A stretch of 20,035 nt of DNA from a virus: positions 1 to 20,035 of IMG/VR virus record IMGVR_UViG_3300040801_004731; one strand, 5' to 3'. This document shows, in pieces, positions 1 through 8,176 of the stretch. The position numbers and the translations under genes were made by a program. Position 1 is the first letter of the stretch, and each line of letters starts with the position of its first letter. Under the pieces are notes generated by a model. It ran no database searches, was not told where the DNA came from, and was given only the letters and a program-made list of their open reading frames with translations.

Positions 1-361
1 CTGGCGACGAAAGCCGACAGACCGGATCACGGTGCATTCAGACCAGGGTTCGCAGTTCACCAGCCGCGAATGGCAGACCTTCCTCCGTCAGCACGGCCTC
101 GAACCCAGCATGAGCCGGCGCGGGAACTGCCACGACAACGCCGTGGCAGAGAGCTTCTTCCAGCTTCTGAAGCGAGAGCGCATCCGGCGTCGGATCTACA
201 CGACCCGCGACGCCGCCAGACAGGACGTGTTAGAGTACATTGAGATGTTCTACAACCCGAAGCGCAAGCACGCGAACAACGGCATGCTGTCGCCCGTTGA
301 TTTCGAGATCAGACAGCAGAAACCGAATCAGGCACGTGTCAAGGAAACCAGGGGCACCTCA
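1..361 (+). mobile_element. IS3-family insertion sequence, right end
   Basis: The element enters from outside the window and is inferred to end at base 361. Bases 336-361 read as an IS3-type right terminal repeat: they begin GTGTCAAGGAAACC and end GGGGCACCTCA, so the outer terminus is 5'-TGAGGTGCCCC on the other strand, with the TG...CA ends usual for the family. The transposase frame runs through this repeat. The left repeat and the target duplication (expected to match GAC or GACA, from base 362) are not visible, so the exact boundary is an inference. Confidence 0.65.
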
Positions 362-436
362 GACAAAGGGATACGCCTCGGCATCCCCAGTCGAAAACAA
401 CGCAAGACGGCAGAAAAACACGACAAGCGCAGATAG
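1..436 (+). CDS. IS3-family transposase (OrfB), 3' part only
   Basis: C-terminal part of a DDE integrase-type transposase of the IS3 family, which cuts and rejoins IS ends. The frame is open from base 2, so the gene begins outside the window. Visible hallmarks are HSDQGSQFTS (second catalytic Asp of DDE), NAVAESFF (catalytic Glu, near base 150) and YNPKRKHANNGMLSPVDFE, the usual IS3-type end. The protein then reads VKETRGTS, which is encoded by the inferred terminal inverted repeat, and about 25 further residues (to the stop at 436) that seem to come from flanking DNA. The native family protein would normally end near the repeat, so this tail is probably accidental. Family identity is sure. 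Whether the element is complete cannot be judged here. Confidence 0.9.
   Translation, partial: WRRKPTDRITVHSDQGSQFTSREWQTFLRQHGLEPSMSRRGNCHDNAVAESFFQLLKRERIRRRIYTTRDAARQDVLEYIEMFYNPKRKHANNGMLSPVDFEIRQQKPNQARVKETRGTSDKGIRLGIPSRKQRKTAEKHDKRR
336..361 (+). repeat. Probable IS right terminal inverted repeat
   Basis: A 26-bp stretch whose reverse complement starts TGAGGTGCCCCTGGTTTCC and ends in ACAC, like IS3-group terminal repeats. It encodes the VKETRGTS end of the transposase. The left partner lies outside the window, so the call rests on resemblance and position only. Confidence 0.55.
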
Positions 437-478
437 CCGAATCGCCAAAACGACCTCCAGGGTGAGCATCCAGACCAT
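362..478 (-). pseudogene. Small reading frame with signal-peptide-like start, cut by the IS
   Basis: From ATG at 478 the minus strand reads 39 codons and stops at a TGA (361-359) that is the first triplet of the IS end. The interrupted host frame is therefore longer than what remains. The product starts MVWMLTLEVVLAIR and continues LSALVVFFCRLALF, then STGDAEA and YPFV. This is a strongly hydrophobic core followed by a plausible AEA signal-peptidase site. GGAAG lies 6 bases before the ATG, a reasonable ribosome binding site. I do not recognise the family. A competing frame on the same strand (536 to 339) also exists and ignores the IS boundary. The reading is an inference, of moderate to low confidence. 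Confidence 0.4.
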
Positions 479-672
479 CTGAATCTTCCGGACAGCGAAT
501 GTTGAAGTTCAAGACTACCCTCGCTCCACCGCGCATACCAATCGTATTAAGTGCGTCTGGGAATGCCGAATATCGCCAGCGTCTGCTTCACTGATGTATC
601 GGCTGACGCGAGACAAAAGGGGCTACTCAATCAAACCGGCTTCAAACGCGAGGTAGGGAAAAGTTCATTGCG
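479..672. other. Intergenic stretch downstream of the GTA cluster
   Basis: It separates the last GTA gene (stop at 673) from the interrupted frame. I see no convincing hairpin with a T-run after the GTA cluster, no tRNA and no credible gene. A T-rich tract, CCCCTTTTG on the minus strand (about 612-620), lacks a stable stem before it. Where GTA transcription ends is therefore not evident. Confidence 0.4.
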
Positions 673-3600
673 CTATGAAATCGCCAATGATGAAAACGGG
701 CCAGGACCAAAAATCGACGAGACCTGAGCGACTTCAAAGCGAAGAGCACCGGACAGACCGTCACCGTTTCGCAAGGATGAAAGGTAAGTCCAAGAGCTGG
801 TTTCAACGAATTCTTCGCGAAGCACACGATCTCCTTGAACAACCCGAACAAGATATTGCTCTTTGTCTTCCCCAATTGGCACATCGACTAGATCCCAACT
901 GTCACCATTGATACGCGTCCTTCGAATCCACTCGAAAACCAAGTCTCCGCTACCAGCCTCTTTGCACTCGATATGACATGGCGAGTAAGGCCGCAGGCCA
1001 ACTCCATCGAAGGTTTCAACCAAGTGTTGGAACGAAGGATCGTCATAGTGACTCTGAGCCGGGCCAATTCTGTAGTGCCTTGCCCGACGACGTTGCGCAC
1101 TGTTCAAACCGATCTGTTGAGGTGCATCATCCAACAACACGAACCAAGACCCTTTGGGCCAGACATCTTTCATTGCAGCGTCAGTACCGAGTTGACCTCT
1201 CAAGAGACTCCTCAAGAGATACGTGTCCTTCTCGATCAATTCTGCGGTCCTGAACTGGATTAGTTCCCAGTTTTGCGAACTGCCGTCGCCGATGGCTGCA
1301 AGGTTGGCTCCGCTAAGAACAGAATCGGCTGATCGTGACTCCAACCCACCACTTAGAAGCTTGACCTGTACCCCAGCAGACTCGTCCCAGAGTCCTGGCG
1401 TAGCTCTCGCAAGGATGGACTCTGTTTGCCCAACGACAGATCTCCGCGGAACGATTTCGCTCAAACGATAGTTTTCATCCGCCTCCGATGCATAGACCGC
1501 AACAGCCCCAGGCCACGGTTGAGCCGTAATCGCCAAGTGAGGCGCGTGCGGCTTTTCATCCCCCGTCATCAGCGGCAAATCGAGAAAGAGTGGAAAAACA
1601 GGAGTGGGAGGTACAAAGGCTTTCACACTTGGCACGTCTGTTGCCATTTCAGAAGGCAGGTAAACCTCGCTCTCGATACGTACAGCTTCAGCGATCTGCA
1701 TTTCCCCGAGTTCGATACGATCGACCCTGAAGAGTGCTTCGGGTTGGTTTTCACTATTCGAAAACCGCACGATATCACCCGCTCCAATCCCGATCTTCGA
1801 TGGCGGCAGCGCAAAGCTTGCTGAATCGCGGGAGACACGCGATTCAGCAAGCCATCGTTCTGCGACCTGGCGGCCCTCGGCACGTGTCATCGACAAAGCG
1901 AGATCATTCGTCGTGACAGAATGAGTTGAAGTGTCCGGCAGAACCGCTTCCTCCGAGACAATATCGTGGTCACCTTCGGATTGCAGAAATCGAACTCTGA
2001 CCCGTCCCGCCACCTCGGCGTTGGCATCTCGTTTGAACTGCACCAAGCCCTCGATGTCAGCGCATTCTGCCAATTCGTTGCTATCGATTGTCTGTACGTT
2101 CGTTCCGTCCCGAGAAACGAATTTAAGAACTCCATCCCGTTCGATCGCGTCGAAAGCAAACCTCAGCATCAAAGGCTGCAAAGCACTTCGTGCATCTGTG
2201 ACCTGATCGACAGTGTATCCTCTCACCACACCGAATAGCCGTGAGGTGTCGATTTGCTTAAGATCGGACTTGAGGCAGATCTCCTCTACCACCGAAGCGA
2301 GACTGCGCGAACCGACTCGTCCATTGAGCCAATGACCACGCGCATAGTTTTTCCCATCTTCCCACAAACCAAGATTGTTTGGAAACCTTGGAAATGGACG
2401 CGTATCCCACGCCCATACATAGGCGTTCTGCATGTCGATCATTCGACCTTCATACAGATCAGAGGCTGGATTGTTGGCGTCGTCACTCCAATAGCCGAGC
2501 ATGGCCTGCAGGTAATGACGCTGGATCAGGTCATCCCGCAGTCCGTTGGAGAATTTGGGCAAGCTCGATTCAGACGATTTGGGATCAAGAAACTTGTTGG
2601 GTTGATTCGTTGCCTTGTCCAAGGCGGCACAGCCAAGTTCTGTGAACCAAATTGGTTTCGAATGCGGAACCCAACCAGTTGCAGTAGCCTGTCGGACTCC
2701 AGAAATCCGTTCATGGTGCTCGTTGCTCCACCAGTTACGGAGATCCTTGTATCGCCAGATCCACGGCTCATTGTGTTCCAGATCTTCAATAGGGGCTCTG
2801 ACCTGAGCCGAAGCCGCCTCCAGTGACTCGTAGAACCAGTCAAAACCTTCACCACCCTCAATGTTGGCGCGAAGATAGTCTGGCGAATAAACAGATTTCC
2901 ATTCCGCATCGGCGTGTTTGTCCTCGTCGCGCCAATCCGAGAGCGGCATGTAGTTGTCAATACCGATGAAATCGATGTTCGCATCCGACCAAAGCGGATC
3001 AAGATGGAAGTATCGGTCGCCGGAGCCATCCTGTGGCTGGTAGCCGAAGTACTCCGACCAGTCAGCCGCATACCCGATCTTGGTCTTCGGTCCGAGCAAG
3101 GCGCGAGCTTCGGCTGCAAGCTCCTTGAGTGCGTCCACAGCTGGAAAACCGGTCGCTCCCCGGATCTGCGTCAATCCTCTCATTTCGGACCCGATGCAGA
3201 ACGAAGATACGCCGCCAGCCGCAGCACATAGAGCCGCGTAGTGCAGGATGAACCTCCGCATGCCCCACTCGGCTGGACCATCGTAGCGTACGGACCCATC
3301 AAGGATCTGAAAGTCCGATGCCTTGGCTTCACCAAAGAAACTCCGGACTTGATCGTCGGCCATTTCCGAACCATCTGCAGAATCCGCGCGCGGCGGGGCC
3401 GAGGAAAGGGTGATCCTGCCCCTCCAAGGCAACGCTGGCTGACTATCAGAACCGGTCCAGGGATCTTGTAAACGGTTGTCAGCAAGCTGATCCATCAGGA
3501 TGAACGGATAGAACATGACTCGTTGACCAGATGCCCTCATGTGCCGGATGGCTTCAACGACGGCTGCATCGGCCGTGGTACCACCATATACAGGTTGGCC

Positions 3601-4593
3601 ATTCTTTCGGGGGACTGTCTGCGCTGCGGATCGCGAAACGCCAGCGACGCTCCAAGGCATATTGCCCCCATCGAACTCGCTGCGCTCGACCTTCGGCTTG
3701 ATCGTACAACGATCACATCTCAGGTCGCTTCCGAACCAGGAAACGACCAAGGATGCAGCAGAACAGTTCGGCAGTTCTTCCCGGAGCTGTGCCAAGGACG
3801 CCAGAAAATCTGTTCGGCCCATCGGGCTGTTCGTGTTGGCCGCCCAATTGCTTCCCGGTCCCTTCGAGTAGTGAACGGGAGTGGTGGCCAGTGCATACTC
3901 ACCGGTACCAGGAACCAGGGCGACGCCCTTGATCAACTGCGGAAGGTCTTCCGAAAAAGTCGAGGAGTCGCGCTGCTCTGTCCTCACCACCTCAAACGAA
4001 AACTGCGGAACCCGGTTCCCGAAACGCTCCAGAGCCAGGTCTTCAAGGACGACATAGGCCGTTCCGCGATACGCCGGCACCTGACCACGCCCTTCGATCG
4101 CCTCGATGGTAGGATCGGGAAGCTGCTCTTGCGAACCAGTGTAGATTTGCATGTTCAAATCACGACGGGCAATTTCCTCGCCGTCAGCCCAGACTCTGCC
4201 GACCGTGGATATTTCGCCTTCACATATCGCAACAGCCAACGAAACACTGTAGCTATAGGTCGTGGTTGTGGGCGAACTGCTTCCACCTTTGCCACCGCCG
4301 CTGGTAGTGGATGCTTCACGAAAGTCCGAAGCCCAAATCACTTGACCACCCACTCGGGAGCGCCCGAAGACTTGAGCGATCGGATTGCCTTCGCCCGTTT
4401 GGGTCAGACGGAACCGATCGACTTTCCCGGTTTCAACAGCTTCAGCGCCTTGACCCAAGAGACGCTGATCGATCACCTGCCCAAATGTCGCTCCAACAGC
4501 GCGCCCAATCACCGCTGTAGATAGACCGGCCACTGTGCCACCAATCGAACCACCAAGTGCTGCACCTGCAGCAGAAAGAACAACAGTAGCCAT
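673..4593 (-). CDS. g15: GTA g15 tail-tip host-interaction protein with TIM-barrel domain
   Basis: A 1306-residue protein matching the last and largest gene of the R. capsulatus GTA cluster (rcc01698 type), the tail-tip protein that contacts and helps penetrate the recipient envelope. The N-terminus (MATVVLSAAGAALGG, then GSIGGTVAG) is glycine/alanine-rich, as in phage tail-tip proteins. A TIM-barrel glycosidase-like domain spans roughly residues 360-735, with FCIGSEMRG (Glu about 470) and WFTELGCAA (Glu about 652) as candidate acid residues. The C-terminus IFGPGPFSSLAIS resembles the family end. The start was set at ATG 4593 because its A is shared with the TGA stop of g14, which implies translational coupling; an upstream in-frame extension is not family-like. 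No frameshift is seen. The domain is known in the family as GTA_TIM; its substrate is not known from sequence. Confidence 0.93.
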   Translation of the reverse strand: MATVVLSAAGAALGGSIGGTVAGLSTAVIGRAVGATFGQVIDQRLLGQGAEAVETGKVDRFRLTQTGEGNPIAQVFGRSRVGGQVIWASDFREASTTSGGGKGGSSSPTTTTYSYSVSLAVAICEGEISTVGRVWADGEEIARRDLNMQIYTGSQEQLPDPTIEAIEGRGQVPAYRGTAYVVLEDLALERFGNRVPQFSFEVVRTEQRDSSTFSEDLPQLIKGVALVPGTGEYALATTPVHYSKGPGSNWAANTNSPMGRTDFLASLAQLREELPNCSAASLVVSWFGSDLRCDRCTIKPKVERSEFDGGNMPWSVAGVSRSAAQTVPRKNGQPVYGGTTADAAVVEAIRHMRASGQRVMFYPFILMDQLADNRLQDPWTGSDSQPALPWRGRITLSSAPPRADSADGSEMADDQVRSFFGEAKASDFQILDGSVRYDGPAEWGMRRFILHYAALCAAAGGVSSFCIGSEMRGLTQIRGATGFPAVDALKELAAEARALLGPKTKIGYAADWSEYFGYQPQDGSGDRYFHLDPLWSDANIDFIGIDNYMPLSDWRDEDKHADAEWKSVYSPDYLRANIEGGEGFDWFYESLEAASAQVRAPIEDLEHNEPWIWRYKDLRNWWSNEHHERISGVRQATATGWVPHSKPIWFTELGCAALDKATNQPNKFLDPKSSESSLPKFSNGLRDDLIQRHYLQAMLGYWSDDANNPASDLYEGRMIDMQNAYVWAWDTRPFPRFPNNLGLWEDGKNYARGHWLNGRVGSRSLASVVEEICLKSDLKQIDTSRLFGVVRGYTVDQVTDARSALQPLMLRFAFDAIERDGVLKFVSRDGTNVQTIDSNELAECADIEGLVQFKRDANAEVAGRVRVRFLQSEGDHDIVSEEAVLPDTSTHSVTTNDLALSMTRAEGRQVAERWLAESRVSRDSASFALPPSKIGIGAGDIVRFSNSENQPEALFRVDRIELGEMQIAEAVRIESEVYLPSEMATDVPSVKAFVPPTPVFPLFLDLPLMTGDEKPHAPHLAITAQPWPGAVAVYASEADENYRLSEIVPRRSVVGQTESILARATPGLWDESAGVQVKLLSGGLESRSADSVLSGANLAAIGDGSSQNWELIQFRTAELIEKDTYLLRSLLRGQLGTDAAMKDVWPKGSWFVLLDDAPQQIGLNSAQRRRARHYRIGPAQSHYDDPSFQHLVETFDGVGLRPYSPCHIECKEAGSGDLVFEWIRRTRINGDSWDLVDVPIGEDKEQYLVRVVQGDRVLREEFVETSSWTYLSSLRNGDGLSGALRFEVAQVSSIFGPGPFSSLAIS

Positions 4594-5042
4594 CAGACCA
4601 CCTCCAGTGGAAACTTGAATCGGGCAACAATTTTCTTCATCCACGGAGCGCTCAAAGCGCTTTCGACAACGCCGTGCTTCGAATACGCATGAATGAAGGC
4701 GGGCTTGTCGTCAGTTGCGGAGACGATTGCCAAGTGCTTGGCTACAGATTGATCACGCATGCGAAACAGGATCACGTCGCCCCGCTGCAGCGCGGCTTCG
4801 TGCATTGGAACTTCAACCAGGTGCCGGCGGGCCGACAACCACAGTTGTTCGTCGCCGGAAGGTTCGGACCAATCCATCGAATAGGCCGGAACCTCTTCGG
4901 GTTCGCATCCGAACAAATGCCTCCAAACACCACGCACCAGACCTAGGCAGTCCGTCCCTGCGCCACGACAAGCTGCCTGATGACGATAAGGCGTTCCGAT
5001 CCAGGTCTTTGCGATGCGAACGACTTCCTCACGATCCCCCAT
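4593..5042 (-). CDS. g14: GTA g14 NlpC/P60-like cell-wall peptidase
   Basis: A 149-residue papain-fold peptidase of the NlpC/P60 type carried in the GTA tail tip (rcc01697 type). It presumably cleaves recipient peptidoglycan peptides during DNA delivery. The catalytic Cys is visible as TDCLGLVRG (Cys32). His103 in KHLAIV and His118 in FIHAYSKHG supply the other catalytic positions. The start WIGTPYRHQA is typical of the family. Length is normal for a phage tail peptidase. The ATG follows the g13 stop without a gap (TAAATG) and the stop shares one base with the g15 start, so the tail-tip genes appear translationally coupled. Confidence 0.93.
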   Translation of the reverse strand: MGDREEVVRIAKTWIGTPYRHQAACRGAGTDCLGLVRGVWRHLFGCEPEEVPAYSMDWSEPSGDEQLWLSARRHLVEVPMHEAALQRGDVILFRMRDQSVAKHLAIVSATDDKPAFIHAYSKHGVVESALSAPWMKKIVARFKFPLEVV

Positions 5043-5930
5043 TTACCTAAGGCTCCCACCGGCATTCGTTCCATTTTGCCTAGGGACAGACATCACCCAA
5101 TCCTCCGAAGGAATATCCGGAAAGCCTTGAAAATTGATCAGGTTGTTGAATTTGAACCGACAGGTTTCAAATCGTTTGTCGCATCCGGGTTCCAAGCGCA
5201 CTCGATCACCCGGGCGAACCGTTTGACGAATGGCTTCCCAAACCTCGATCTTTCTCGTCGGCGCCTCGTAGGTGTCCCGCTTGATGGACGCCCACAAACC
5301 CTTCGCTTCTCCGGACAAGACAAGCAACCTTCCCCGAGCGAACCATCCTGGTTCGAACGTGTCAAAATCAGTCCAATGAAAGCGCCTAGACTCGTCGACA
5401 GTTTCGACTTCGAGTTCTTGTGAAAATCCCTGCTCACCTAGGTCCATACCACAACCTCGATCGCCCAAGACTGCCGTGCAAGGCTTTTGAAAAATTCGGC
5501 CCAAAGGCCTGTTCAACGCCTCCGTCAGACCGCGCAGCTCAGCATGGAATGCACCGCTGCCCCTTCGGATTTCTCCGATCGAACCGCGAAACTGCAACCA
5601 TCGAACGGAAACATCAGCCCAATTCACCATCCAAGCCTGAACTTCCGCACCGTCGAAACGACCGGCCTGGATATCATCTTCCCGGATCGACGCATCGCTC
5701 AACGCGCCGATCGCCTCCGTATTGTCCACCGACAATCCGGTACTCTGCTGCAATGCCAGCGCCGACAACCCAGTATCGGCTTTGAAAACCAACCCATCGA
5801 AAGCAAGATTTTCGTCGTGGTCGGTGAAACCGAAACGAGTTCCATCTGAGCGAGAGATCGACCAACACCGGCACAGAGTTGTCACACCGGTTTCGACATG
5901 TGCTTTAAATTCCGCATCAATACCCGCCAT
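5043..5930 (-). CDS. g13: GTA g13 baseplate hub protein (DUF2163 / BR0599-like)
   Basis: A 295-residue tail hub protein (rcc01696 type). Family features are the start MAGIDAEFKAHVETGVTTLCRCW, split here as MAGIDAEFK and TGVTTLCRCW, then FGFTDHDENL and a C-terminal half with four spaced cysteines: Cys151-x8-Cys160 and Cys250-x6-Cys257. This is the spacing of the [4Fe-4S] site of phage lambda tail-tip protein L (C173-x8-C182 and C205-x6-C212). An iron-sulfur cluster is therefore likely, and I recall one reported for the R. capsulatus GTA hub. The protein would link the distal tail ring (g12) to the tip (g15). Its ATG shares one base with the g12 stop (TGATG). Confidence 0.9.
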   Translation of the reverse strand: MAGIDAEFKAHVETGVTTLCRCWSISRSDGTRFGFTDHDENLAFDGLVFKADTGLSALALQQSTGLSVDNTEAIGALSDASIREDDIQAGRFDGAEVQAWMVNWADVSVRWLQFRGSIGEIRRGSGAFHAELRGLTEALNRPLGRIFQKPCTAVLGDRGCGMDLGEQGFSQELEVETVDESRRFHWTDFDTFEPGWFARGRLLVLSGEAKGLWASIKRDTYEAPTRKIEVWEAIRQTVRPGDRVRLEPGCDKRFETCRFKFNNLINFQGFPDIPSEDWVMSVPRQNGTNAGGSLR

Positions 5931-6562
5931 CAGATTCGCACCTCCACAACCGGCACATTCGGAACATCACCGGCCTGAAAACTGGCCACGCTCGTCTGAA
6001 TTCGATCCGTGTCAAATCGAACCGGCACATCAAACTCGAAACCTGCCGTGATCCGCATGGTCTCGGCCGGAGGCGAGGAGAACCGCACGACTCCGGTGCT
6101 TGTATCGAGATCAAAATCTACAGTTTCTCGCATCTCGTCCTGTTCGATACCGATCCGAACCGTTCCAGCTACGGGTTTGGCAATCGGACGCGCATAGGAA
6201 AAATCGCCGGATCGATAGGTCTTGACCAGAGGGAAATCGGTCACTTGACCGTCTCCGACACCAATGACCTGGTCGTCAAAAGAGATGTCCGCGGAAGCCC
6301 GCGAAGACTTGAAATCGGACCAATCTTTCCAGCGAAACCCGAACATCTGGCCGCGTCGCGCTTCGAAGAAGGAAATCAGGGTTTCGACGTCATCGAGAGA
6401 GCGCATACCCAGACCAGCATCGTAGCGTCGGCGTGAGTGCGCCCAAGGCGTATTGCGCTCTTCGAAACCGTTCGCAAGCGTCACAACGTCGGTTCGACGC
6501 TCCGGACCTCCAATCGATCCGAAACTGAGCGATGCAGGAAACCGCACTTCATGAAAATTCAT
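5930..6562 (-). CDS. g12: GTA g12 distal tail protein (DUF2460)
   Basis: A 210-residue protein of the DUF2460 family, the distal tail ring of GTA particles (rcc01695 type). It starts MNFHEVRFPASLSFGS, as GTA members do, and contains the family core RRRYDAGLG, a stretch around EARRGQMFGFRWKD (about residues 68-81) and the end VPVVEVRI. The start at ATG 6562 is supported by GGGGAG about 8 bases upstream. A 24-base gap separates it from g11, the only non-overlapping junction in the tail-tip block. It would connect the tail tube to the hub. Confidence 0.92.
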   Translation of the reverse strand: MNFHEVRFPASLSFGSIGGPERRTDVVTLANGFEERNTPWAHSRRRYDAGLGMRSLDDVETLISFFEARRGQMFGFRWKDWSDFKSSRASADISFDDQVIGVGDGQVTDFPLVKTYRSGDFSYARPIAKPVAGTVRIGIEQDEMRETVDFDLDTSTGVVRFSSPPAETMRITAGFEFDVPVRFDTDRIQTSVASFQAGDVPNVPVVEVRI

Positions 6563-6586
6563 AGTCTTCTCCCCTTCGCGTCCGAT

Positions 6587-7246
6587 TCAGCGGTTTCGAT
6601 TTCCGCGCCCCAAGGCACGGCTCATCTGGGCGGCGATCTGACCTTGGCTCCGATTGAAACCCTGAACGTCTGGAGTGCTGATGTTCATAACGACGTTCAC
6701 GGCTCGCCCGCCCGCACTCCGCACGCCCAGCTTCCCGTCAGCGCCTCGTGCAAGTGGCATGATGGCTTCCGGTCCGGCCTCTCCCATCAGCCCGATTCCA
6801 CCCCGCATGGGAAACGTCACCGGACCAGAAACGACACCTCCATTGGCAAAAGGCGTAACCCGTCCCTGTGAAAAGCTGGCGCCATCGGCAAAAGGCAAAA
6901 TACCCTCCACCAGACCGTTGACACCCTTGGCCAACAACCCGCCGAAATGGTTCGCGACTGGTTTGATGGCCGCCGAGTATGTCGTCTGGATCATCGATTG
7001 CGCAACTGTCTCCAGCGCGTCGGACAACTTCATACCGTCGAACGCCACGCCGTCGAACGCCCGTCGAAGCCCTTTCGACAAGCCTCGCTCCAAGCTCGCT
7101 GCATCTTTGCCGGTCGTGGCAAAGGATTCGCGCATGCGCTTTAACTCCGAGTCAAAGCTCGCAGCCATCGTTGCGGCGGCACCGAGGCTGTCTTCCAACG
7201 CTTCAGCGCGTTCTTCAAGATCCGAGATTCCGTCATTCTCACTCAT
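6587..7246 (-). CDS. g11: GTA g11 short tail tape measure protein
   Basis: A 219-residue tape measure protein (rcc01694 type), far shorter than those of siphophages, in keeping with the short tail of GTA particles. The N-terminal third is predicted helical (DLEERAEALEDSLG, then SFDSELKRMRESF). The middle is rich in Gly/Ala, and PFANGGVVSGP followed by GLMGEAGPEAIMPL is the C-terminal signature shared with lambda-type tape measures. Two adjacent ATGs are possible, at 7249 and 7246. I chose 7246 because GAGGAG then has normal spacing. The gene overlaps the end of g10.1 out of frame, so coupled translation is likely. Confidence 0.92.
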   Translation of the reverse strand: MSENDGISDLEERAEALEDSLGAAATMAASFDSELKRMRESFATTGKDAASLERGLSKGLRRAFDGVAFDGMKLSDALETVAQSMIQTTYSAAIKPVANHFGGLLAKGVNGLVEGILPFADGASFSQGRVTPFANGGVVSGPVTFPMRGGIGLMGEAGPEAIMPLARGADGKLGVRSAGGRAVNVVMNISTPDVQGFNRSQGQIAAQMSRALGRGNRNR

Positions 7247-7442
7247 CATCGTCTCCTCGTTCTTTGTCTGGATACGCCGCGATCAGCGCATCGAGTCCGC
7301 TTCGAGACAGCGCGCCTTGCACTGCGCCGTGACCGAGCATCAAACGAAGTTCTGCTGGGGTCAGGCTCCAGAATTCGCTCGGTTTCAAACGCAACCCCTG
7401 CAGCCCCGCTTGCATGAGGGCCGGCCAGTCAAATCCGCTCAT
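7239..7442 (-). CDS. g10.1: GTA g10.1 small tail assembly protein
   Basis: A 67-residue protein (MSGFDWPALMQAGL through LRLKPSEFWSLTPAELRLML) of the short phage family found immediately before the tape measure in GTA clusters (rcc01693 type). The LKPxEFWxLTPxEL motif is the diagnostic part. By position, between g10 and the tape measure, it is the counterpart of the second tail assembly chaperone of siphophages, although here it is a separate gene rather than a frameshift product. It overlaps both neighbours: its ATG lies inside the g10 end and its stop lies inside the g11 start. Confidence 0.88.
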   Translation of the reverse strand: MSGFDWPALMQAGLQGLRLKPSEFWSLTPAELRLMLGHGAVQGALSRSGLDALIAAYPDKERGDDDE

Positions 7443-7759
7443 TTTTCCCCGGGTACCATGAACGCACGGGCCAATAGTTCGGCCGCTGCTCTTGCTGCAG
7501 CCATCGGCCCGCCATCGATTTCAGCCCGACCAACTTCGATCGCCGACATTTCATAGCCGCCGCCCATCAGACCCGCCGACACCAGAGCGAGAACATCGCG
7601 CGTCGAAAAAACTCCGCTTTCGAATCGTTCCACCAGCGCGACGAGAGACGGTGTTTCCAGCACCTGCTCCAATTCCGCCAACGCACCCAGCGTCAGCTTC
7701 AGTGTCCGGCGCTCGCCATCGAGCACCAGCACCACCTCTCCTGTCCATGGATTGGCCAT
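7439..7759 (-). CDS. g10: GTA g10 tail assembly protein (GTA-family, rcc01692-like)
   Basis: A 106-residue protein, MANPWTGEVVLVLDGERR then TLKLTLGALAELEQVLE, with the N-terminal pattern of gene-transfer-agent g10 proteins and of siphophage tail assembly chaperones. It would act with g10.1 on the tape measure during tail assembly. The ATGs at 7762 and 7759 are adjacent. The first abuts the g9 stop directly; family members usually begin MANPW, so 7759 is used. The 3' end overlaps g10.1 by four bases. Confidence 0.87.
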   Translation of the reverse strand: MANPWTGEVVLVLDGERRTLKLTLGALAELEQVLETPSLVALVERFESGVFSTRDVLALVSAGLMGGGYEMSAIEVGRAEIDGGPMAAARAAAELLARAFMVPGEK

Positions 7760-7762
7760 CAT

Positions 7763-8176
7763 TCAAAGAGCCATGAACGACAATGCGCCGGCACTGGCCA
7801 TCGACAGTTCATAGGTCGCTTCTCCGTTGTGGCTCCCGGCGTACTCGATCGAAGTCACCTGGAAGGGACCCTCCACGATCCCGAAGTCGGGAATGATCAC
7901 TTGGAAATCAGGCGTTTCACCATCAAAGAATAGTTGCCGCGCCCGTTCATCCGTCCCGGCGTCCTTGAATACACCCGATCCGGAGATACCCGCCGACTTT
8001 ACGCCCGCGCCAGATAACAGTTCGCGCCAGCCGCCCTGGCTTTCAAGGCTGGTCACATCCACGCTTTCGGCATTGAAGCTGATGCGCGTAGCCCGCAGGC
8101 CAGCGATCGTTTCGAATAGACCGCTTCCGGTCATGTCCACCTTGACCAACAGGTCCTTGCCATTCTGAGCACTCAT
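7763..8176 (-). CDS. g9: GTA g9 major tail tube protein (TP901-1 family)
   Basis: A 137-residue tail tube protein (rcc01691 type). Family signs are the start SAQNGKDLLVKVDMTGSG, VTSLESQGGWRELL, the GAGVKSAGISGSGVFKD beta-hairpin region and the end TYELSMASAGALSF. It polymerises into the tube through which packaged DNA passes. ATG 8176 is preceded by GGAGA at 6 bases. A 23-base gap separates it from g8. Length is normal for the family. Confidence 0.93.
   Translation of the reverse strand: MSAQNGKDLLVKVDMTGSGLFETIAGLRATRISFNAESVDVTSLESQGGWRELLSGAGVKSAGISGSGVFKDAGTDERARQLFFDGETPDFQVIIPDFGIVEGPFQVTSIEYAGSHNGEATYELSMASAGALSFMAL

Noticed and set aside
339-536. 65-codon minus-strand frame running into the IS end
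   Set aside because: Cysteine/arginine-rich without motifs, and it ignores the IS boundary; the competing frame from 478 has a better ribosome site and a signal-peptide pattern.
612-620. T-tract after g15 as a possible GTA terminator
   Set aside because: No stable stem precedes it.
3523-4524. Plus-strand open frame of 333 codons opposite g15
   Set aside because: Antisense to a well-supported gene, with no recognisable motifs and no ribosome site of note.
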